The position numbers and the translations under genes were made by a program. The notes below the pieces were generated by a model. It saw only the letters and a program-made list of their open reading frames with translations. It did not search any database and was not told the origin of the DNA. Positions 7,165-15,828 of a DNA stretch of 57,560 bases are shown in pieces; positions within the stretch are counted from its first letter, which is position 1, and each line of letters starts with the position of its first letter. The stretch is from Actinomycetes bacterium (lineage in GTDB: Bacteria > Actinomycetota > Acidimicrobiia > Acidimicrobiales > Bog-793), in NCBI GenBank assembly GCA_021786195.1, contig JAJYNS010000083.1, forward strand, positions 1 through 57,560, given 5' to 3'.

Positions 7165-8933
7165 AGGACCTCGTGAGCAACCAGATCGTCCGCTACCTGG
7201 AGCAGCGCGGCGTCCGGCACGTGTTCGGGCTCTGCGGGCACACGAACATCGCGCTGCTGGCGGCGATGTCGAGGAGCGAGCAGATCGAGTTCGTCAACAC
7301 ACGGCACGAGCAGATCGCCGCGCACGCCGCGGACGGCTACGCCCGAGCCACGCACCGGGCCTCGGTCGTCCTCACCCACCTCGGGCCCGGCCTGACCAAC
7401 GCCGCGACGGGCGTGGCCAACGCCGCGCTCGACTCCGTGCCGATGGTCGTGATCGCGGGCGACGTGCCGAGCCACTACTTCGGCAAGCACCCCCACCAGG
7501 AGGTGAACCTCCACGCCGACGCGTCCCAGTACGAGATCTACCGGCCATTCGTGAAACGAGCCTGGCGTGTCGACTCGCCCCATCTCCTGCCCGAGGTCCT
7601 TGAGAAGGCGTTCGCCCTCGCGGAGAACGGGCGTCCCGGTCCGGTGCTCGTCGACGTGCCGATGGACGTCTTCTCGGCGGAGGTCGAGGTCGAGCGGTTC
7701 GACCGGGTCATGCGCAACACGCGGTCGCTGTCCAAGCCGACCATCGACGAGGCAGTCGCCGAGGAGATCGTCCGGACCCTCGCCCAGGCGAAGGCGCCGG
7801 TCGTCTACGCGGGCGGCGGCGTCCTCGGCGCGGGGGCGAGCGAGGAGCTCGAGGCGCTCGCCAGGCAGCTGTCGCTCCCGATCGCGCACTCGCTCATGGG
7901 CAAAGGTGCCGTGCCGGACGACAATCCGCTCGTGCTCGGTATGACCGGCTTCTGGGGCACCAAGTACGTCAACGAGACATGCAGGAGCGCAGACTGGGTG
8001 CTCGCGCTCGGCACACGCTTCGCCGAGGCCGACAGCTCCTCCTGGGAGCCCGAGTACACGTTCTCCTTCCCCCCGAGCCAGCTCATCCAGATCGACATCG
8101 ACCCTTCAGAGATCGGCCGCAACTATCCGGTCTCGATCGGGGCCGTGGCAGATCTGAAGGCAGCGCTCGAGGTGCTCGCGCAAGTGGCGAGGCGGGTGGT
8201 GCCCGAGGGCGTGGACCGTCCGGAGCTGCTCGCCCGGATGAGGGAGGAGCGGGAGTCGTTCAAGGCGAGCAACCGCGAGGCGGAGCGCAGCTCGGAGTGG
8301 CCGATGCGGCCCGAGCGGATCCTCGCGGAGGTGCGGGCGGCGCTCCCTCGCGACGCGCTGGTCACGACCGACGTCGGCTGGAACAAGAACGGCGTCGGCC
8401 AGCAGTTCGACGTCCTCACGCCCGGCACCATGCTCACGCCGAGCGCCTACGCGACGATGGGCTTCGGCGCGCCGGCTGCGCTCGGTGCGAAGATCGCCTG
8501 CCCCGAGCGCGTCGTCGTCTCCCTCGTCGGCGACGGCGGGTTCGGCCAGAACCCGGCCCTGCTGTCGACGGCCCGCGAGCGCAACGTCGGCGTCGTCTGG
8601 GTCGTGATGAACAACAACGCCTTCGGCACGATCGCCGGGCTCGAGCTGGCCCACTTCGACACCACGTACGGAACGGTGTTCCTGGGCGATGACGGGATGC
8701 CGGCGAGGACCGACTTCGCGGCGATCGCCCAGGCCTACGGGGTCGAAGGCATCCTCGTCGGCTCGGCGGAGGAGTTCAAGCCGGCGCTCGAGCACGCGCT
8801 GGCGAGCGGCAAGCCCGTGGTGATCGACGTCGCGATGCAGAACGTGCCGACGCCGACCGCGGGGCACTGGAACATCATGGACATCTACTCACCCGGACGG
8901 CGCGTCCATCACGTCGCCACCGAGCCGAGGTAG
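7161..8933 (+). CDS. Thiamine diphosphate-dependent enzyme, acetolactate synthase-like
   Basis: 590 residues with the three-domain layout of the acetohydroxyacid synthase/2-oxoacid decarboxylase superfamily. The catalytic glutamate is Glu50 in NTRHEQIAAHAADGYARA. The middle domain follows at about 190-330, and the ThDP/metal motif runs from GDGGFGQNP near 457 to NNNAFG near 483. The segment LTHLGPGLTNAATGVANAALDSVPMVVIAG is typical of acetolactate synthase relatives. The start is GTG 7161, overlapping the upstream stop as GTGA. In inositol breakdown a related enzyme (IolD) opens the ring; in taurine breakdown Xsc uses sulfoacetaldehyde. Its size and similarity allow carboligase, decarboxylase or hydrolase activity; the operon suggests a catabolic C-C bond step. 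Confidence 0.82.
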   Translation: MKDLVSNQIVRYLEQRGVRHVFGLCGHTNIALLAAMSRSEQIEFVNTRHEQIAAHAADGYARATHRASVVLTHLGPGLTNAATGVANAALDSVPMVVIAGDVPSHYFGKHPHQEVNLHADASQYEIYRPFVKRAWRVDSPHLLPEVLEKAFALAENGRPGPVLVDVPMDVFSAEVEVERFDRVMRNTRSLSKPTIDEAVAEEIVRTLAQAKAPVVYAGGGVLGAGASEELEALARQLSLPIAHSLMGKGAVPDDNPLVLGMTGFWGTKYVNETCRSADWVLALGTRFAEADSSSWEPEYTFSFPPSQLIQIDIDPSEIGRNYPVSIGAVADLKAALEVLAQVARRVVPEGVDRPELLARMREERESFKASNREAERSSEWPMRPERILAEVRAALPRDALVTTDVGWNKNGVGQQFDVLTPGTMLTPSAYATMGFGAPAALGAKIACPERVVVSLVGDGGFGQNPALLSTARERNVGVVWVVMNNNAFGTIAGLELAHFDTTYGTVFLGDDGMPARTDFAAIAQAYGVEGILVGSAEEFKPALEHALASGKPVVIDVAMQNVPTPTAGHWNIMDIYSPGRRVHHVATEPR

Positions 8934-8939
8934 GCGCTG

Positions 8940-9800
8940 ATGGAGGCCCGCTTCTCGCTCGATCACCTGACCGTGCTCGAGTGCACGCCGCCGGAGCTGG
9001 TGCACGTTGCCGCCGACGCCGGCTACGACTGTGTGGGGCTGCGGACGATGCCCCTCGGCATCCCGGGGGAGCCTGACTGCGAGATCGCACACGACCCGGT
9101 CCTCATGCGTCGGACTCGAGAGGCGCTGGCGGCGACCGGTCTCCCGGTCAGCGACATCGAGCTCGTCCGGGTGGTGCCCTCGATGGACCCCCGCAGCTAC
9201 GAGGCGGGGTTCGCCGCCGGCGCGGAGATCGGCGCGAGGGACGTCACGGCGAGCATCTGGACCGCGGACGGGCCCTACGCGCGAGAGATGTTCGAGCAGC
9301 TCTGCGAGATCGCTCGACCCTACGGCCTGCGGCTCAACCTCGAGTTCGTCGCCATCGCCGAGATCCGGACGCTGCGTGAGGCGCTGGCGTTCCTCCGGTC
9401 GGTCGAGGCGAGGAACGTCGGCGTCGTCGTCGACACCTATCACTTCTACCGAGCGGGCGCCGCCCTCGAAGAGCTCGCCGACATACCCCCGGAGTGGCTC
9501 CACTTCTGCCAGCTCTGCGACGCCCCCGCCGCGGTCCCCGCCTCGGCGGACGAGCTCCGGGACGAGGTCCGCGACCGGCGCCTGTACCTCGGCGAGGGCG
9601 CGATCGACGTCGCCGAGATCGTCGCCAGGATGCCAGAGACGATCTACGCGCTCGAGATACCGAACCTGGCGCGGCTCGCGAGCCTCGGTCCGGCTGGATA
9701 CGCCTCGACCTGCCTGCAGCGCGCTCGGCGGTACTTCGCCGAGCACGGGCGGCGAAGCGCGGCCGGGAGCGGCTTGCCGGGTCTCGGCGCCCGCCCCTGA
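8940..9800 (+). CDS. Xylose isomerase-like TIM-barrel protein, probable 3-dehydroshikimate dehydratase type
   Basis: 286 residues of the AP endonuclease 2/sugar isomerase superfamily. A metal-site set is visible with the right order and spacing: Glu135 in LNLEFVA, Asp165 and His168 in VVDTYHFY, Gln191 in FCQLCDA, and Glu239 in YALEIPN. The segment [12 protein letters not shown] near 212-223 is the usual active-site loop. The same E-D-H-Q-E pattern is known in AsbF/QuiC/QsuB dehydroshikimate dehydratases, which aromatise dehydroshikimate to protocatechuate, and in IolE-type dehydratases. With a dehydrogenase and a dehydroquinase nearby, dehydroshikimate is an attractive substrate, but hydroxypyruvate isomerase-like roles remain possible. 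It starts 6 bases after the ThDP enzyme gene, with GAGGTAGG as ribosome-binding site. Confidence 0.75.
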   Translation: MEARFSLDHLTVLECTPPELVHVAADAGYDCVGLRTMPLGIPGEPDCEIAHDPVLMRRTREALAATGLPVSDIELVRVVPSMDPRSYEAGFAAGAEIGARDVTASIWTADGPYAREMFEQLCEIARPYGLRLNLEFVAIAEIRTLREALAFLRSVEARNVGVVVDTYHFYRAGAALEELADIPPEWLHFCQLCDAPAAVPASADELRDEVRDRRLYLGEGAIDVAEIVARMPETIYALEIPNLARLASLGPAGYASTCLQRARRYFAEHGRRSAAGSGLPGLGARP

Positions 9801-9877
9801 GGCACGGCAGGCCGCGCCGGGCGCGCAAGGCCTGGCTATGCTACGGCCGCTACATCCGTGCTCGGGAGGGGCGACCG

Positions 9878-10315
9878 GTGGACGTGCTGCTCATCAACGG
9901 CCCGAACCTGGGCGCGCTCGGGACACGTAAGCCGGAGATCTACGGCAACGTGACGCTCGCCGACGTCGAGGCGACGCTCGGCGACGAGGCACGGGCGCTC
10001 GGGCTCACCCTGGAGTGCTTCCAGAGCAACCACGAGGGGGCGATCGTCGACCGCATCCACGAGGCCAAGCGCGAGGGGTGCCGGTACTACATCGTCAACG
10101 CGGGCGCGTACACCCACACGAGCGTCGCCATCCGCGACGCGTTCGAGAGCGTCGAGATCCCCTTCGTCGAGGTGCACATCAGCAACGTGCACGCGCGCGA
10201 GGAGTTCCGCCACCATTCCTACCTGTCGCCGATCGCGGCGGCGGTCCTCGTCGGTTGCGGCGTGAAGGGCTACAGCCTGGCGCTCGAGCTCGTCGCCCAC
10301 CGGCTCTCGGCCTAG
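9878..10315 (+). CDS. aroQ: Type II 3-dehydroquinate dehydratase
   Basis: 145 residues, the normal size for AroQ, a dodecameric enzyme that interconverts 3-dehydroquinate and 3-dehydroshikimate. Diagnostic motifs are all present: [19 protein letters not shown] at the N-terminus with the catalytic arginine and tyrosine, [34 protein letters not shown], and [18 protein letters not shown] with the catalytic histidine and arginine. GTG 9878 has GGGAGGGG 8 bases upstream. A TATGCT box at 9837-9842 suggests its own promoter, so it may also serve aromatic amino acid synthesis. Its place at the end of an island with an AroE-like gene and a probable dehydroshikimate dehydratase fits quinate or shikimate breakdown equally well. 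Confidence 0.93.
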   Translation: MDVLLINGPNLGALGTRKPEIYGNVTLADVEATLGDEARALGLTLECFQSNHEGAIVDRIHEAKREGCRYYIVNAGAYTHTSVAIRDAFESVEIPFVEVHISNVHAREEFRHHSYLSPIAAAVLVGCGVKGYSLALELVAHRLSA

Positions 10316-10331
10316 CGAGGCCGCTCGGCGC

Positions 10332-12368
10332 TCACCCCCGGCGGACGACCGCGACGCCCTTCGGCTCGAGGCGGACCGTGCCGGCTACGGGCTTGCCGCT
10401 CAGAAGCTCGGTCCCCGGGGTCGCGAGCGGCACCTCGAGCTGCTCGCCCGACCGGTTGATCACGAACTCGTAGCTGACGCCGCCTCCCGACCGCACGACG
10501 CGCTCGACCCCGGGTCCTGCGGCGGCGAGGGTCTCGGCGCCCCGGAGGGCAGGGACGCGGTCGTAGACGCGACCCAGCCCGAGGGCGTCGAGCCGGGCGC
10601 CGACGTAGAGCGCCTTGCCGTCGCCGACCCCGCGGGAGACGACGACCGGACGCCCCGACCAGGGGCCGCTCGCGAGGCGTGCGAGCACGGTGCCGTCGTC
10701 TCGGTCGGCAGCGATGTCGACCCAGAGGTCGGCGACCGTGCGCCTGCCGTCGTCCCACTCGACCTCGACCTCGTCGCCTGTCGGCAGGGGCGTGACGTCG
10801 AGGACGTCGCAGCCGATGAGCGGGCGGAGCGGCCCGCCGTAGGGGCCGGGGTGGACGTGGTGCCGCTCGTCGGCGATGCCGGACCAGAAGGAGATCACTG
10901 CCGTTCCGCCCTGCCGGACGTAGGCGACGAGATTGGCGCCCTCCTCCTCCGTGACGAGGTAGAGGCTCGGCAGGAGGACCGCCCGGTAGCGCTCGAGCGG
11001 CTCACCGGGATGGCAGACGTCGGTGGTGACGCCGCGCTCGTAGAGCGGGCGGTACATCCAGGCGACCTGGTCGGCAAGGGTGACGTCCGCGGCCGGGCTG
11101 CCCGGCTCCTCCATCGCCCACCAGCTCGGCCAGGAGAGGACGAGCGCCGCGTCGGCCTCGACGGTCGTGCCGGCGAGCGGGCCGAGCGAGGCGAGCTCGC
11201 GCCCGAGGCCGACGACCTCTCTCCAGCTCGGTGCCGCCTCGCCGCTGTGGGGCAGCATCGCCGAGTGGAACCGCTCCGCTCCGAACCGGGACGCCCGCCA
11301 CTGGAAGAACAGGATCCCGTCGGCGCCTCTTGCGATCGCCTGGTATGAGGTCGCCCGCATCTCGCCGGGGACCTTGGCCACGTTGCGCCGGCGCCAGTTC
11401 ACGCGTGACGCGGCCTGCTCCATGACCATCCAGGGCTTGGACTTGTCGAGCGAGCGGATCAGGTCGTAGTGGAAGGCGCTCAGCATCGGCGAGTCGGGAT
11501 CGGCCGGGTCGGGGTAGTTGTCGGTGGAGACGAGGTCGAGCTCTCGCGCCCAGGCGAAGTAGTCGAGCGGCTTGAACGCGCCCATGAAGTTGGTCGTGAC
11601 CGGGACGTCCGGTCGCACCCTGTGGAGGGCCTCGGCCTCGTCACGGCACTCCTCGAGGAACTCGTCGTTGGAGAAGCGTGCGAAGTCGAGGACCTGCGTC
11701 GGGTTCTGGAAGGCGGGCGTGGCCCGCGGGGGCTGGACCTCGTCAAAGCTGGAGTAGCGCTGGCTCCAGAACGAGGTGCCCCAGGCCTCGTTCAGCGCGT
11801 CGACGTCTCCGTAGCGTCGGACCAGCCAGGCCCGGAAGGCCGCAGCGGAGAGGTCGCAGTAGCAGCGGGGCACGTGGCAGGCGTACTCGTTGTGGATGTG
11901 GAACAGCTCCACGGCGTCGTGCCCGGCGACCTCTCTCGCGAGCGCCTCGACGATGCGGAGGGCGAGGCGGCGGTAGGCGGGGCTCGACACGCAGAAGTGC
12001 TGGCGGCTCCCGCCGCTGTAGCGCGTGCCACGCTCGTCGACCGGCAGCGTCTCGGGGTAGCGGGCGGCCATCCACGGTGGGGGAGCGGCCGTCGGCGTCG
12101 CCAGGTCGACGCCGATCCCGGCGGCCCCGAGGAGGTCGAGCACCTCCAGGAGCCAGGAGACGTCGAGCTCCCCCTCCTCGGGCTCGAGCCGGGACCAGGA
12201 GAACACCCCGACGGTCACAAGGTCGACGCCCGCCTCTCTCATCAGCCGGACGTCCTCGCGCCAGGTCTCCCGGGGCCACTGCTCGGGGTTGTAGTCCCCG
12301 CCGTAGCGGACCTTGCGCGCGAACAGGGGGAGCTTGGGCGGCGGGGCATGGTGCTCACGGGTCGGCAT
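10332..12368 (-). CDS. GH42 beta-galactosidase
   Basis: 678 residues, the normal length for GH42, which releases terminal beta-galactose from small galactosides inside the cell. The N-terminus reads YGGDYNPEQWP, the family hallmark. The acid/base is Glu161 in HIHNEYACH, followed by the Cys164, Cys169 and Cys171 metal cluster. The nucleophile is Glu317 in MVMEQAASRVNWRR. A trimerisation domain and a beta-rich C-terminal domain follow. There is no signal peptide, so substrate must come through the ABC importer encoded upstream. AAAGGA before ATG 12368 is the ribosome-binding site, and a 7-bp tandem repeat lies directly upstream of it. The stop is 16 bases from the convergent aroQ stop with no clear terminator between. 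Confidence 0.94.
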   Translation of the reverse strand: MPTREHHAPPPKLPLFARKVRYGGDYNPEQWPRETWREDVRLMREAGVDLVTVGVFSWSRLEPEEGELDVSWLLEVLDLLGAAGIGVDLATPTAAPPPWMAARYPETLPVDERGTRYSGGSRQHFCVSSPAYRRLALRIVEALAREVAGHDAVELFHIHNEYACHVPRCYCDLSAAAFRAWLVRRYGDVDALNEAWGTSFWSQRYSSFDEVQPPRATPAFQNPTQVLDFARFSNDEFLEECRDEAEALHRVRPDVPVTTNFMGAFKPLDYFAWARELDLVSTDNYPDPADPDSPMLSAFHYDLIRSLDKSKPWMVMEQAASRVNWRRRNVAKVPGEMRATSYQAIARGADGILFFQWRASRFGAERFHSAMLPHSGEAAPSWREVVGLGRELASLGPLAGTTVEADAALVLSWPSWWAMEEPGSPAADVTLADQVAWMYRPLYERGVTTDVCHPGEPLERYRAVLLPSLYLVTEEEGANLVAYVRQGGTAVISFWSGIADERHHVHPGPYGGPLRPLIGCDVLDVTPLPTGDEVEVEWDDGRRTVADLWVDIAADRDDGTVLARLASGPWSGRPVVVSRGVGDGKALYVGARLDALGLGRVYDRVPALRGAETLAAAGPGVERVVRSGGGVSYEFVINRSGEQLEVPLATPGTELLSGKPVAGTVRLEPKGVAVVRRG

Positions 12369-12390
12369 GGTGGGCCTATTCCTTTGCCTG

Positions 12391-12444
12391 TCTCTCGTCT
12401 CTTGTCTCTTGTCTCTTGTCTCTTGTCTCTTGTGTCTTGTCTCG
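12391..12444. repeat. Tandem repeat of TCTCTTG, about 7.7 copies
   Basis: Eight 7-base units in a row: TCTCTCG, then five exact TCTCTTG, then TGTCTTG and a partial TCTCG. On the coding strand of the sugar operon the unit reads CAAGAGA. It fills most of the 94-base gap between the MalG-type permease gene and the GH42 gene, ending about 22 bases before the GH42 start codon. Such short perfect repeats can change copy number by slippage; an effect on GH42 expression is inference. Confidence 0.9.
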
Positions 12445-12462
12445 ATCCGTCGACGGCCGCGG

Positions 12463-13320
12463 CTACTCGCCGGCGATCGCGCCGAAGGTCAGGCCCCTGG
12501 CGATGTACTTCTGCAGGAAGGGGAACAGGACGATCATCGGCAGCACGGAGATCAGCGAGCCAAGGAGCACCTCGGGGTAGAGCGGCTGGCTCACCCCGGC
12601 GAGATGGAGCTCGCTCGCCCAGGTCGCCAGGCCAACTGTGAGCGGGAAGCGGAAGCTGTCCCCGAGGAGCACGAGCGGCAGGAAGTAGTTGTTCCAGGTC
12701 CCGATGAACGAGAGCAGGAACAGCGTGACCATCCCGGGCATGAGGATCGGCCGCCCCACGGTCCAGAAGATCCGCAGCTCGCCCGCTCCGTCGATGCGCG
12801 ACGCGTCGATCAGGGTGTCCGGGACGGCTTCGGCCGCGAAGATCGACATGAAGTAGACGCCGAAGGGGTAGACAAGCAGCGGGAGGATCACCCCCTGGTA
12901 GGTGTCGAGCAGCCCGACGTCGTGCTCGAGGAGGAACAGCGGCACGACGAGGGCCGTGGCGGGGACCATCAAGGAGCCGACGGTGAGGCCGAATATCGCG
13001 CGGCGCATCCGGAAGCGGTACTTCGCGAGCCCGTAGCCGGCGAGGGTCGAGACGAAGGTGGCGAGCGAGGCGGTGATGAGCGCGTAGACGGCGGAGTTGG
13101 CGAGCCAGTAGCCGAAGGCTCCGTTCTCGAAGCTGAACAGGTCGCGCAGGTTCGACAGCCAGTCCGGATGCGCCAGGGGGAGGAAGGTCGAGCTCGAGAA
13201 GAGCTGCGAGGGCGTCTTCGAGGAGGCGACGACGAGCCAGTAGATGGGAGCGAGGACGAGCACGGCCGCGATCAGCAGCAGCGCGTTCCCGACGGCGGGC
13301 TTGAGATGGCGGCCGATCAT
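12463..13320 (-). CDS. Carbohydrate ABC transporter permease, MalG type
   Basis: 285 residues with six predicted membrane helices. A first helix near 10-32 reads ALLLIAAVLVLAPIYWLVVAS. The EAA loop that docks the ATPase is visible as EAVPDTLIDASRIDGAGELRIFWTVGRPILMPG near 180-213. It pairs with the MalF-type permease encoded just upstream, whose stop overlaps this start (ATGA). The operon has no ATPase gene; actinobacterial CUT1 importers commonly use a shared MsiK-type ATPase encoded elsewhere. Confidence 0.93.
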   Translation of the reverse strand: MIGRHLKPAVGNALLLIAAVLVLAPIYWLVVASSKTPSQLFSSSTFLPLAHPDWLSNLRDLFSFENGAFGYWLANSAVYALITASLATFVSTLAGYGLAKYRFRMRRAIFGLTVGSLMVPATALVVPLFLLEHDVGLLDTYQGVILPLLVYPFGVYFMSIFAAEAVPDTLIDASRIDGAGELRIFWTVGRPILMPGMVTLFLLSFIGTWNNYFLPLVLLGDSFRFPLTVGLATWASELHLAGVSQPLYPEVLLGSLISVLPMIVLFPFLQKYIARGLTFGAIAGE

Positions 13321-14285
13321 CGGGGGGCCCGGGTCGTGGCGAGCGGGTCGATCCTCCGGCGGACGGTCGTGTAGAACGCGACGGTGGCGACGATCGTGAT
13401 CAGGGCGAGCACGACCGACTGCGCCGCCGCGACCTGCTCGTTCCCGAAGGAGAAGGCGGTGTAGTAGATGATCTGGTTTGGTGAGTAGCTCGAGCCGATG
13501 GAGGCGATGTCGTTGAGCAGCATCGGCTCGTTGAACAGCTGGAGCGTTCCGATGATCGAGAGGATCACGATGAACACGACGGTCCGCCTGATGAGCGGGA
13601 GCTTGACCCTCGCCGCCAGCGACAGCTCCGAGCAGCCGTCGATCTTCGCCGCCTCGAGGACCTGACGGGGGACGTTGGTGAGGCTCGTCAGAAGGATCGT
13701 CATGTTGTACCCGGTGAACTCCCAGGTGACGATCAGCATCATGGCGTAGAGGGCGAGCCGGTAGTCGAGGGGGTCGATGGCTCCGCCGGCCAGCCCGAGC
13801 TGGTGGGGCAGGTTGAGCGCGCTGTCGAGGTCCGGCTCGAGGAGGAACCCCCACATCAGCGTGGCGATGACGCCGGGCACCGCGTAGGGCAGGAAGTAGA
13901 CGAGCGCGAAGATCCTCCGCCCCCGGCAGTAGGGGCTGTCCAGGAACAAGGCGAGCGCGATGGCGAGGCAGATCATGACGGTGACCTGGACGAGGCCGAA
14001 GTAGCCCATGCGCTGCACGGCGCTCCAGAACTGCCCGTTGGACATCACCGCCGAGTAGTTGCGCAGGCCGACGAAGGCGCCGGTGAGCGGGGAGCGCAGG
14101 CTGAGGACGATCGCGTAGACGATGGGCGCCGCGAAGAAGAGGGCGAACAGGCCGAGGTAGGGGACGTTCATCCCGAACCCTGCTGATGCACGGCTGGCGC
14201 GCCGCCGCCGCGACGCGCCGAGCGCTTTGTCGCGCCCGACGCGCGCCTCGATCGTGCATGGGCGGGTGGCCGGCGTGCTCACCAT
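13317..14285 (-). CDS. Carbohydrate ABC transporter permease, MalF type
   Basis: 322 residues; first helix in VPYLGLFALFFAAPIVYAIVLSL near 42-64. The EAA loop reads VPRQVLEAAKIDGCSELSLAARVKLPLIRR near 214-243. It is the partner of the MalG-type permease. ATG 14285 is chosen as the first start before the membrane part; the low-complexity 38-residue N-terminus is probably cytoplasmic. The 95-base gap to the binding-protein gene upstream contains a strong hairpin, which would let the binding protein be made in excess over the membrane subunits. Confidence 0.92.
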   Translation of the reverse strand: MVSTPATRPCTIEARVGRDKALGASRRRRASRASAGFGMNVPYLGLFALFFAAPIVYAIVLSLRSPLTGAFVGLRNYSAVMSNGQFWSAVQRMGYFGLVQVTVMICLAIALALFLDSPYCRGRRIFALVYFLPYAVPGVIATLMWGFLLEPDLDSALNLPHQLGLAGGAIDPLDYRLALYAMMLIVTWEFTGYNMTILLTSLTNVPRQVLEAAKIDGCSELSLAARVKLPLIRRTVVFIVILSIIGTLQLFNEPMLLNDIASIGSSYSPNQIIYYTAFSFGNEQVAAAQSVVLALITIVATVAFYTTVRRRIDPLATTRAPR

Positions 14286-14317
14286 TGTGCGCTGTTGTGC
14301 TCTGTCTCCGTGGGGGG

Positions 14318-14356
14318 CCGCCGCCCGTCCCGCGGCGATCGCGGAACGGGCGGCGG
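14318..14356 (-). terminator. Intra-operon stem-loop between binding-protein and permease genes
   Basis: Arms CCGCCGCCCGT and ACGGGCGGCGG match over 11 bases, with an inner CCGCG/CGCGG stem. It lies 25 bases after the binding-protein stop, in the direction of transcription. A partial terminator or RNA stabiliser for unequal expression of the operon is the likely role. Confidence 0.55.
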
Positions 14357-14380
14357 GTCGCCGTCGGTCCGGGCCGCCTG

Positions 14381-15751
14381 TCAGCTCTCCACGGTGTAGC
14401 CGGCGCTCTTGGCGTAGGCGACGAGCTCGGACTGGGTCTTCGGGAGCACCTGCGACCAGGCGAGCTTGCCGGCGACCGCGGCTTCCAGGTTCGTCGGGAG
14501 GTAGGTGTCGAACTCGGTCTCCCACGGGCTCCACTGCCAGGTCTCCGGAACCTCAGCGGCGAGCTTGGAGAACTCGGCGTTCACGTTTCCGATGAAGTTC
14601 GGCACCGGGGCGTTGAACTGGGCGACGCTCGCCCGCGCGAGGTCCGCCGGGAACAGGCCTCGTCCACCGCCGGCCGCCGTCGCGGGCTTCTCGTCGATGG
14701 TGAGGCCGCTCTTGGAGGTGTTGATGTACGCCGCGAACAATGCCGCGTCGGCGACCAGGTTCGGCGGGCAGTCCTTGGTCACGGCGTTGGTCGAGCCACC
14801 CCAGTTGGCGCCGACGTGGGCGCCGGCGGACCACTGCGGGAGCTGGGCCACCGCGTAGCGCTGGGTCGTGTTCTTCGGGAGGTACTCGTCGATCATGTAC
14901 GTCGGGCTCCAGGCGGCGGAGATGAACGCGGCGTAGCGGTCCTCCGCGATGTGATGACCCCAGTCCGCGGTGAAGTCCTGGTCGACGGCGACCGCGCCCT
15001 CCTTGACGAGGGTGGCCCAGTACTTGATGATCTTCTGCTCGACCGGCCCGTCGACGTTGACCTGCCAGGTGCCGTTCGACAGCTCGTGGTACGGGCGGGC
15101 CCCGGCCTGCCAGAACATCCCGTCAGGGATGTCGGCGTCGTTCACCGGGAAGTAGGTGAGGTACATGCTCGGGTCGTCCTTGTGGAGCGTGACGGCGTCC
15201 GAGGCGAACTGCGCCCAGGTCGCCGGCACCGGGAGGTGGTACTTCTTCAGGACGGCGGGCTGGTAGATGAGCCCCATCGGGCCGATGTCCTCGGGCATCG
15301 CGTAGACGGCGGAGCCCTTCGAGACCTGGCCCCAGACCCACGACGGGAAGTCCTTCTTGTAGGAGCTCACGTACTTGGCGATGTTCAGCAGGTCGTTCGC
15401 CCCGACGTACTGCGGGAGGTGGTCGTACTCGACCTGGGTCACGTCCGGCCCGGTGCCTGCGGCGAGGGCGGTGGTGAGCTTGGCGTAGAAGGTGCTGCCC
15501 GAGCCATAGTTGGGCGGCTGCTTCACCGTGATCCAGGGGTACTTCTTCTCGAAGTTGGCGATCACGTTCTGCGGGTTCGCCGTCCAGGTCCACCAGACGA
15601 GGGTGGCCCTGGCGTGGGCGTCGGGTCGGCGGGCGGCGCTGGCGGTGCCGGCGCCGAGCGCCACGGCGGCCATAGAGCCGCCCAGGGTCGTCGCGGCGAG
15701 CAGGGTGCCCAGCCAGCGGCGCGACCCCCTCGCACGGTTCTTGTCGATCAT
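14381..15751 (-). CDS. Extracellular sugar-binding protein of the CUT1 ABC importer
   Basis: 456 residues. The N-terminus is a twin-arginine-like or Sec signal: MIDKNRARGSRRWLG, a hydrophobic run, then GTASAA; no lipobox cysteine is seen. The mature part is a type 1 solute-binding protein: TLVWWTWTANPQNVIANFEKKYP at the start, ALAAGTGPDVTQVEYDHLPQY near 95-115, and the long AGARPYHELSNGTWQVN and GGSTNAV segments. It should capture oligosaccharides, probably galactosides or beta-glucosides given the GH42 enzyme. AGGAGGGGGAG lies just before ATG 15751. The promoter region upstream holds the CebR-type operator, so this is the first gene of the operon. Confidence 0.92.
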   Translation of the reverse strand: MIDKNRARGSRRWLGTLLAATTLGGSMAAVALGAGTASAARRPDAHARATLVWWTWTANPQNVIANFEKKYPWITVKQPPNYGSGSTFYAKLTTALAAGTGPDVTQVEYDHLPQYVGANDLLNIAKYVSSYKKDFPSWVWGQVSKGSAVYAMPEDIGPMGLIYQPAVLKKYHLPVPATWAQFASDAVTLHKDDPSMYLTYFPVNDADIPDGMFWQAGARPYHELSNGTWQVNVDGPVEQKIIKYWATLVKEGAVAVDQDFTADWGHHIAEDRYAAFISAAWSPTYMIDEYLPKNTTQRYAVAQLPQWSAGAHVGANWGGSTNAVTKDCPPNLVADAALFAAYINTSKSGLTIDEKPATAAGGGRGLFPADLARASVAQFNAPVPNFIGNVNAEFSKLAAEVPETWQWSPWETEFDTYLPTNLEAAVAGKLAWSQVLPKTQSELVAYAKSAGYTVES

Positions 15752-15828
15752 GCTGCTCCCCCTCCTGCTGTGCTTGCGCGTCGTCCTGGCGCCGTATGAG
15801 CCTCGCCACCCCCACTCCTCGCACGGCG

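Noticed and set aside
7161-8933. Sulfoacetaldehyde acetyltransferase (taurine pathway)
   Set aside because: Size fits, but there is no phosphate acetyltransferase, taurine transporter or taurine dehydrogenase nearby, and the sequence looks closer to acetolactate synthase; kept only as an alternative.
12391-12444. CRISPR-like array
   Set aside because: The units are 7 bases with no spacers, so this is a simple tandem repeat.
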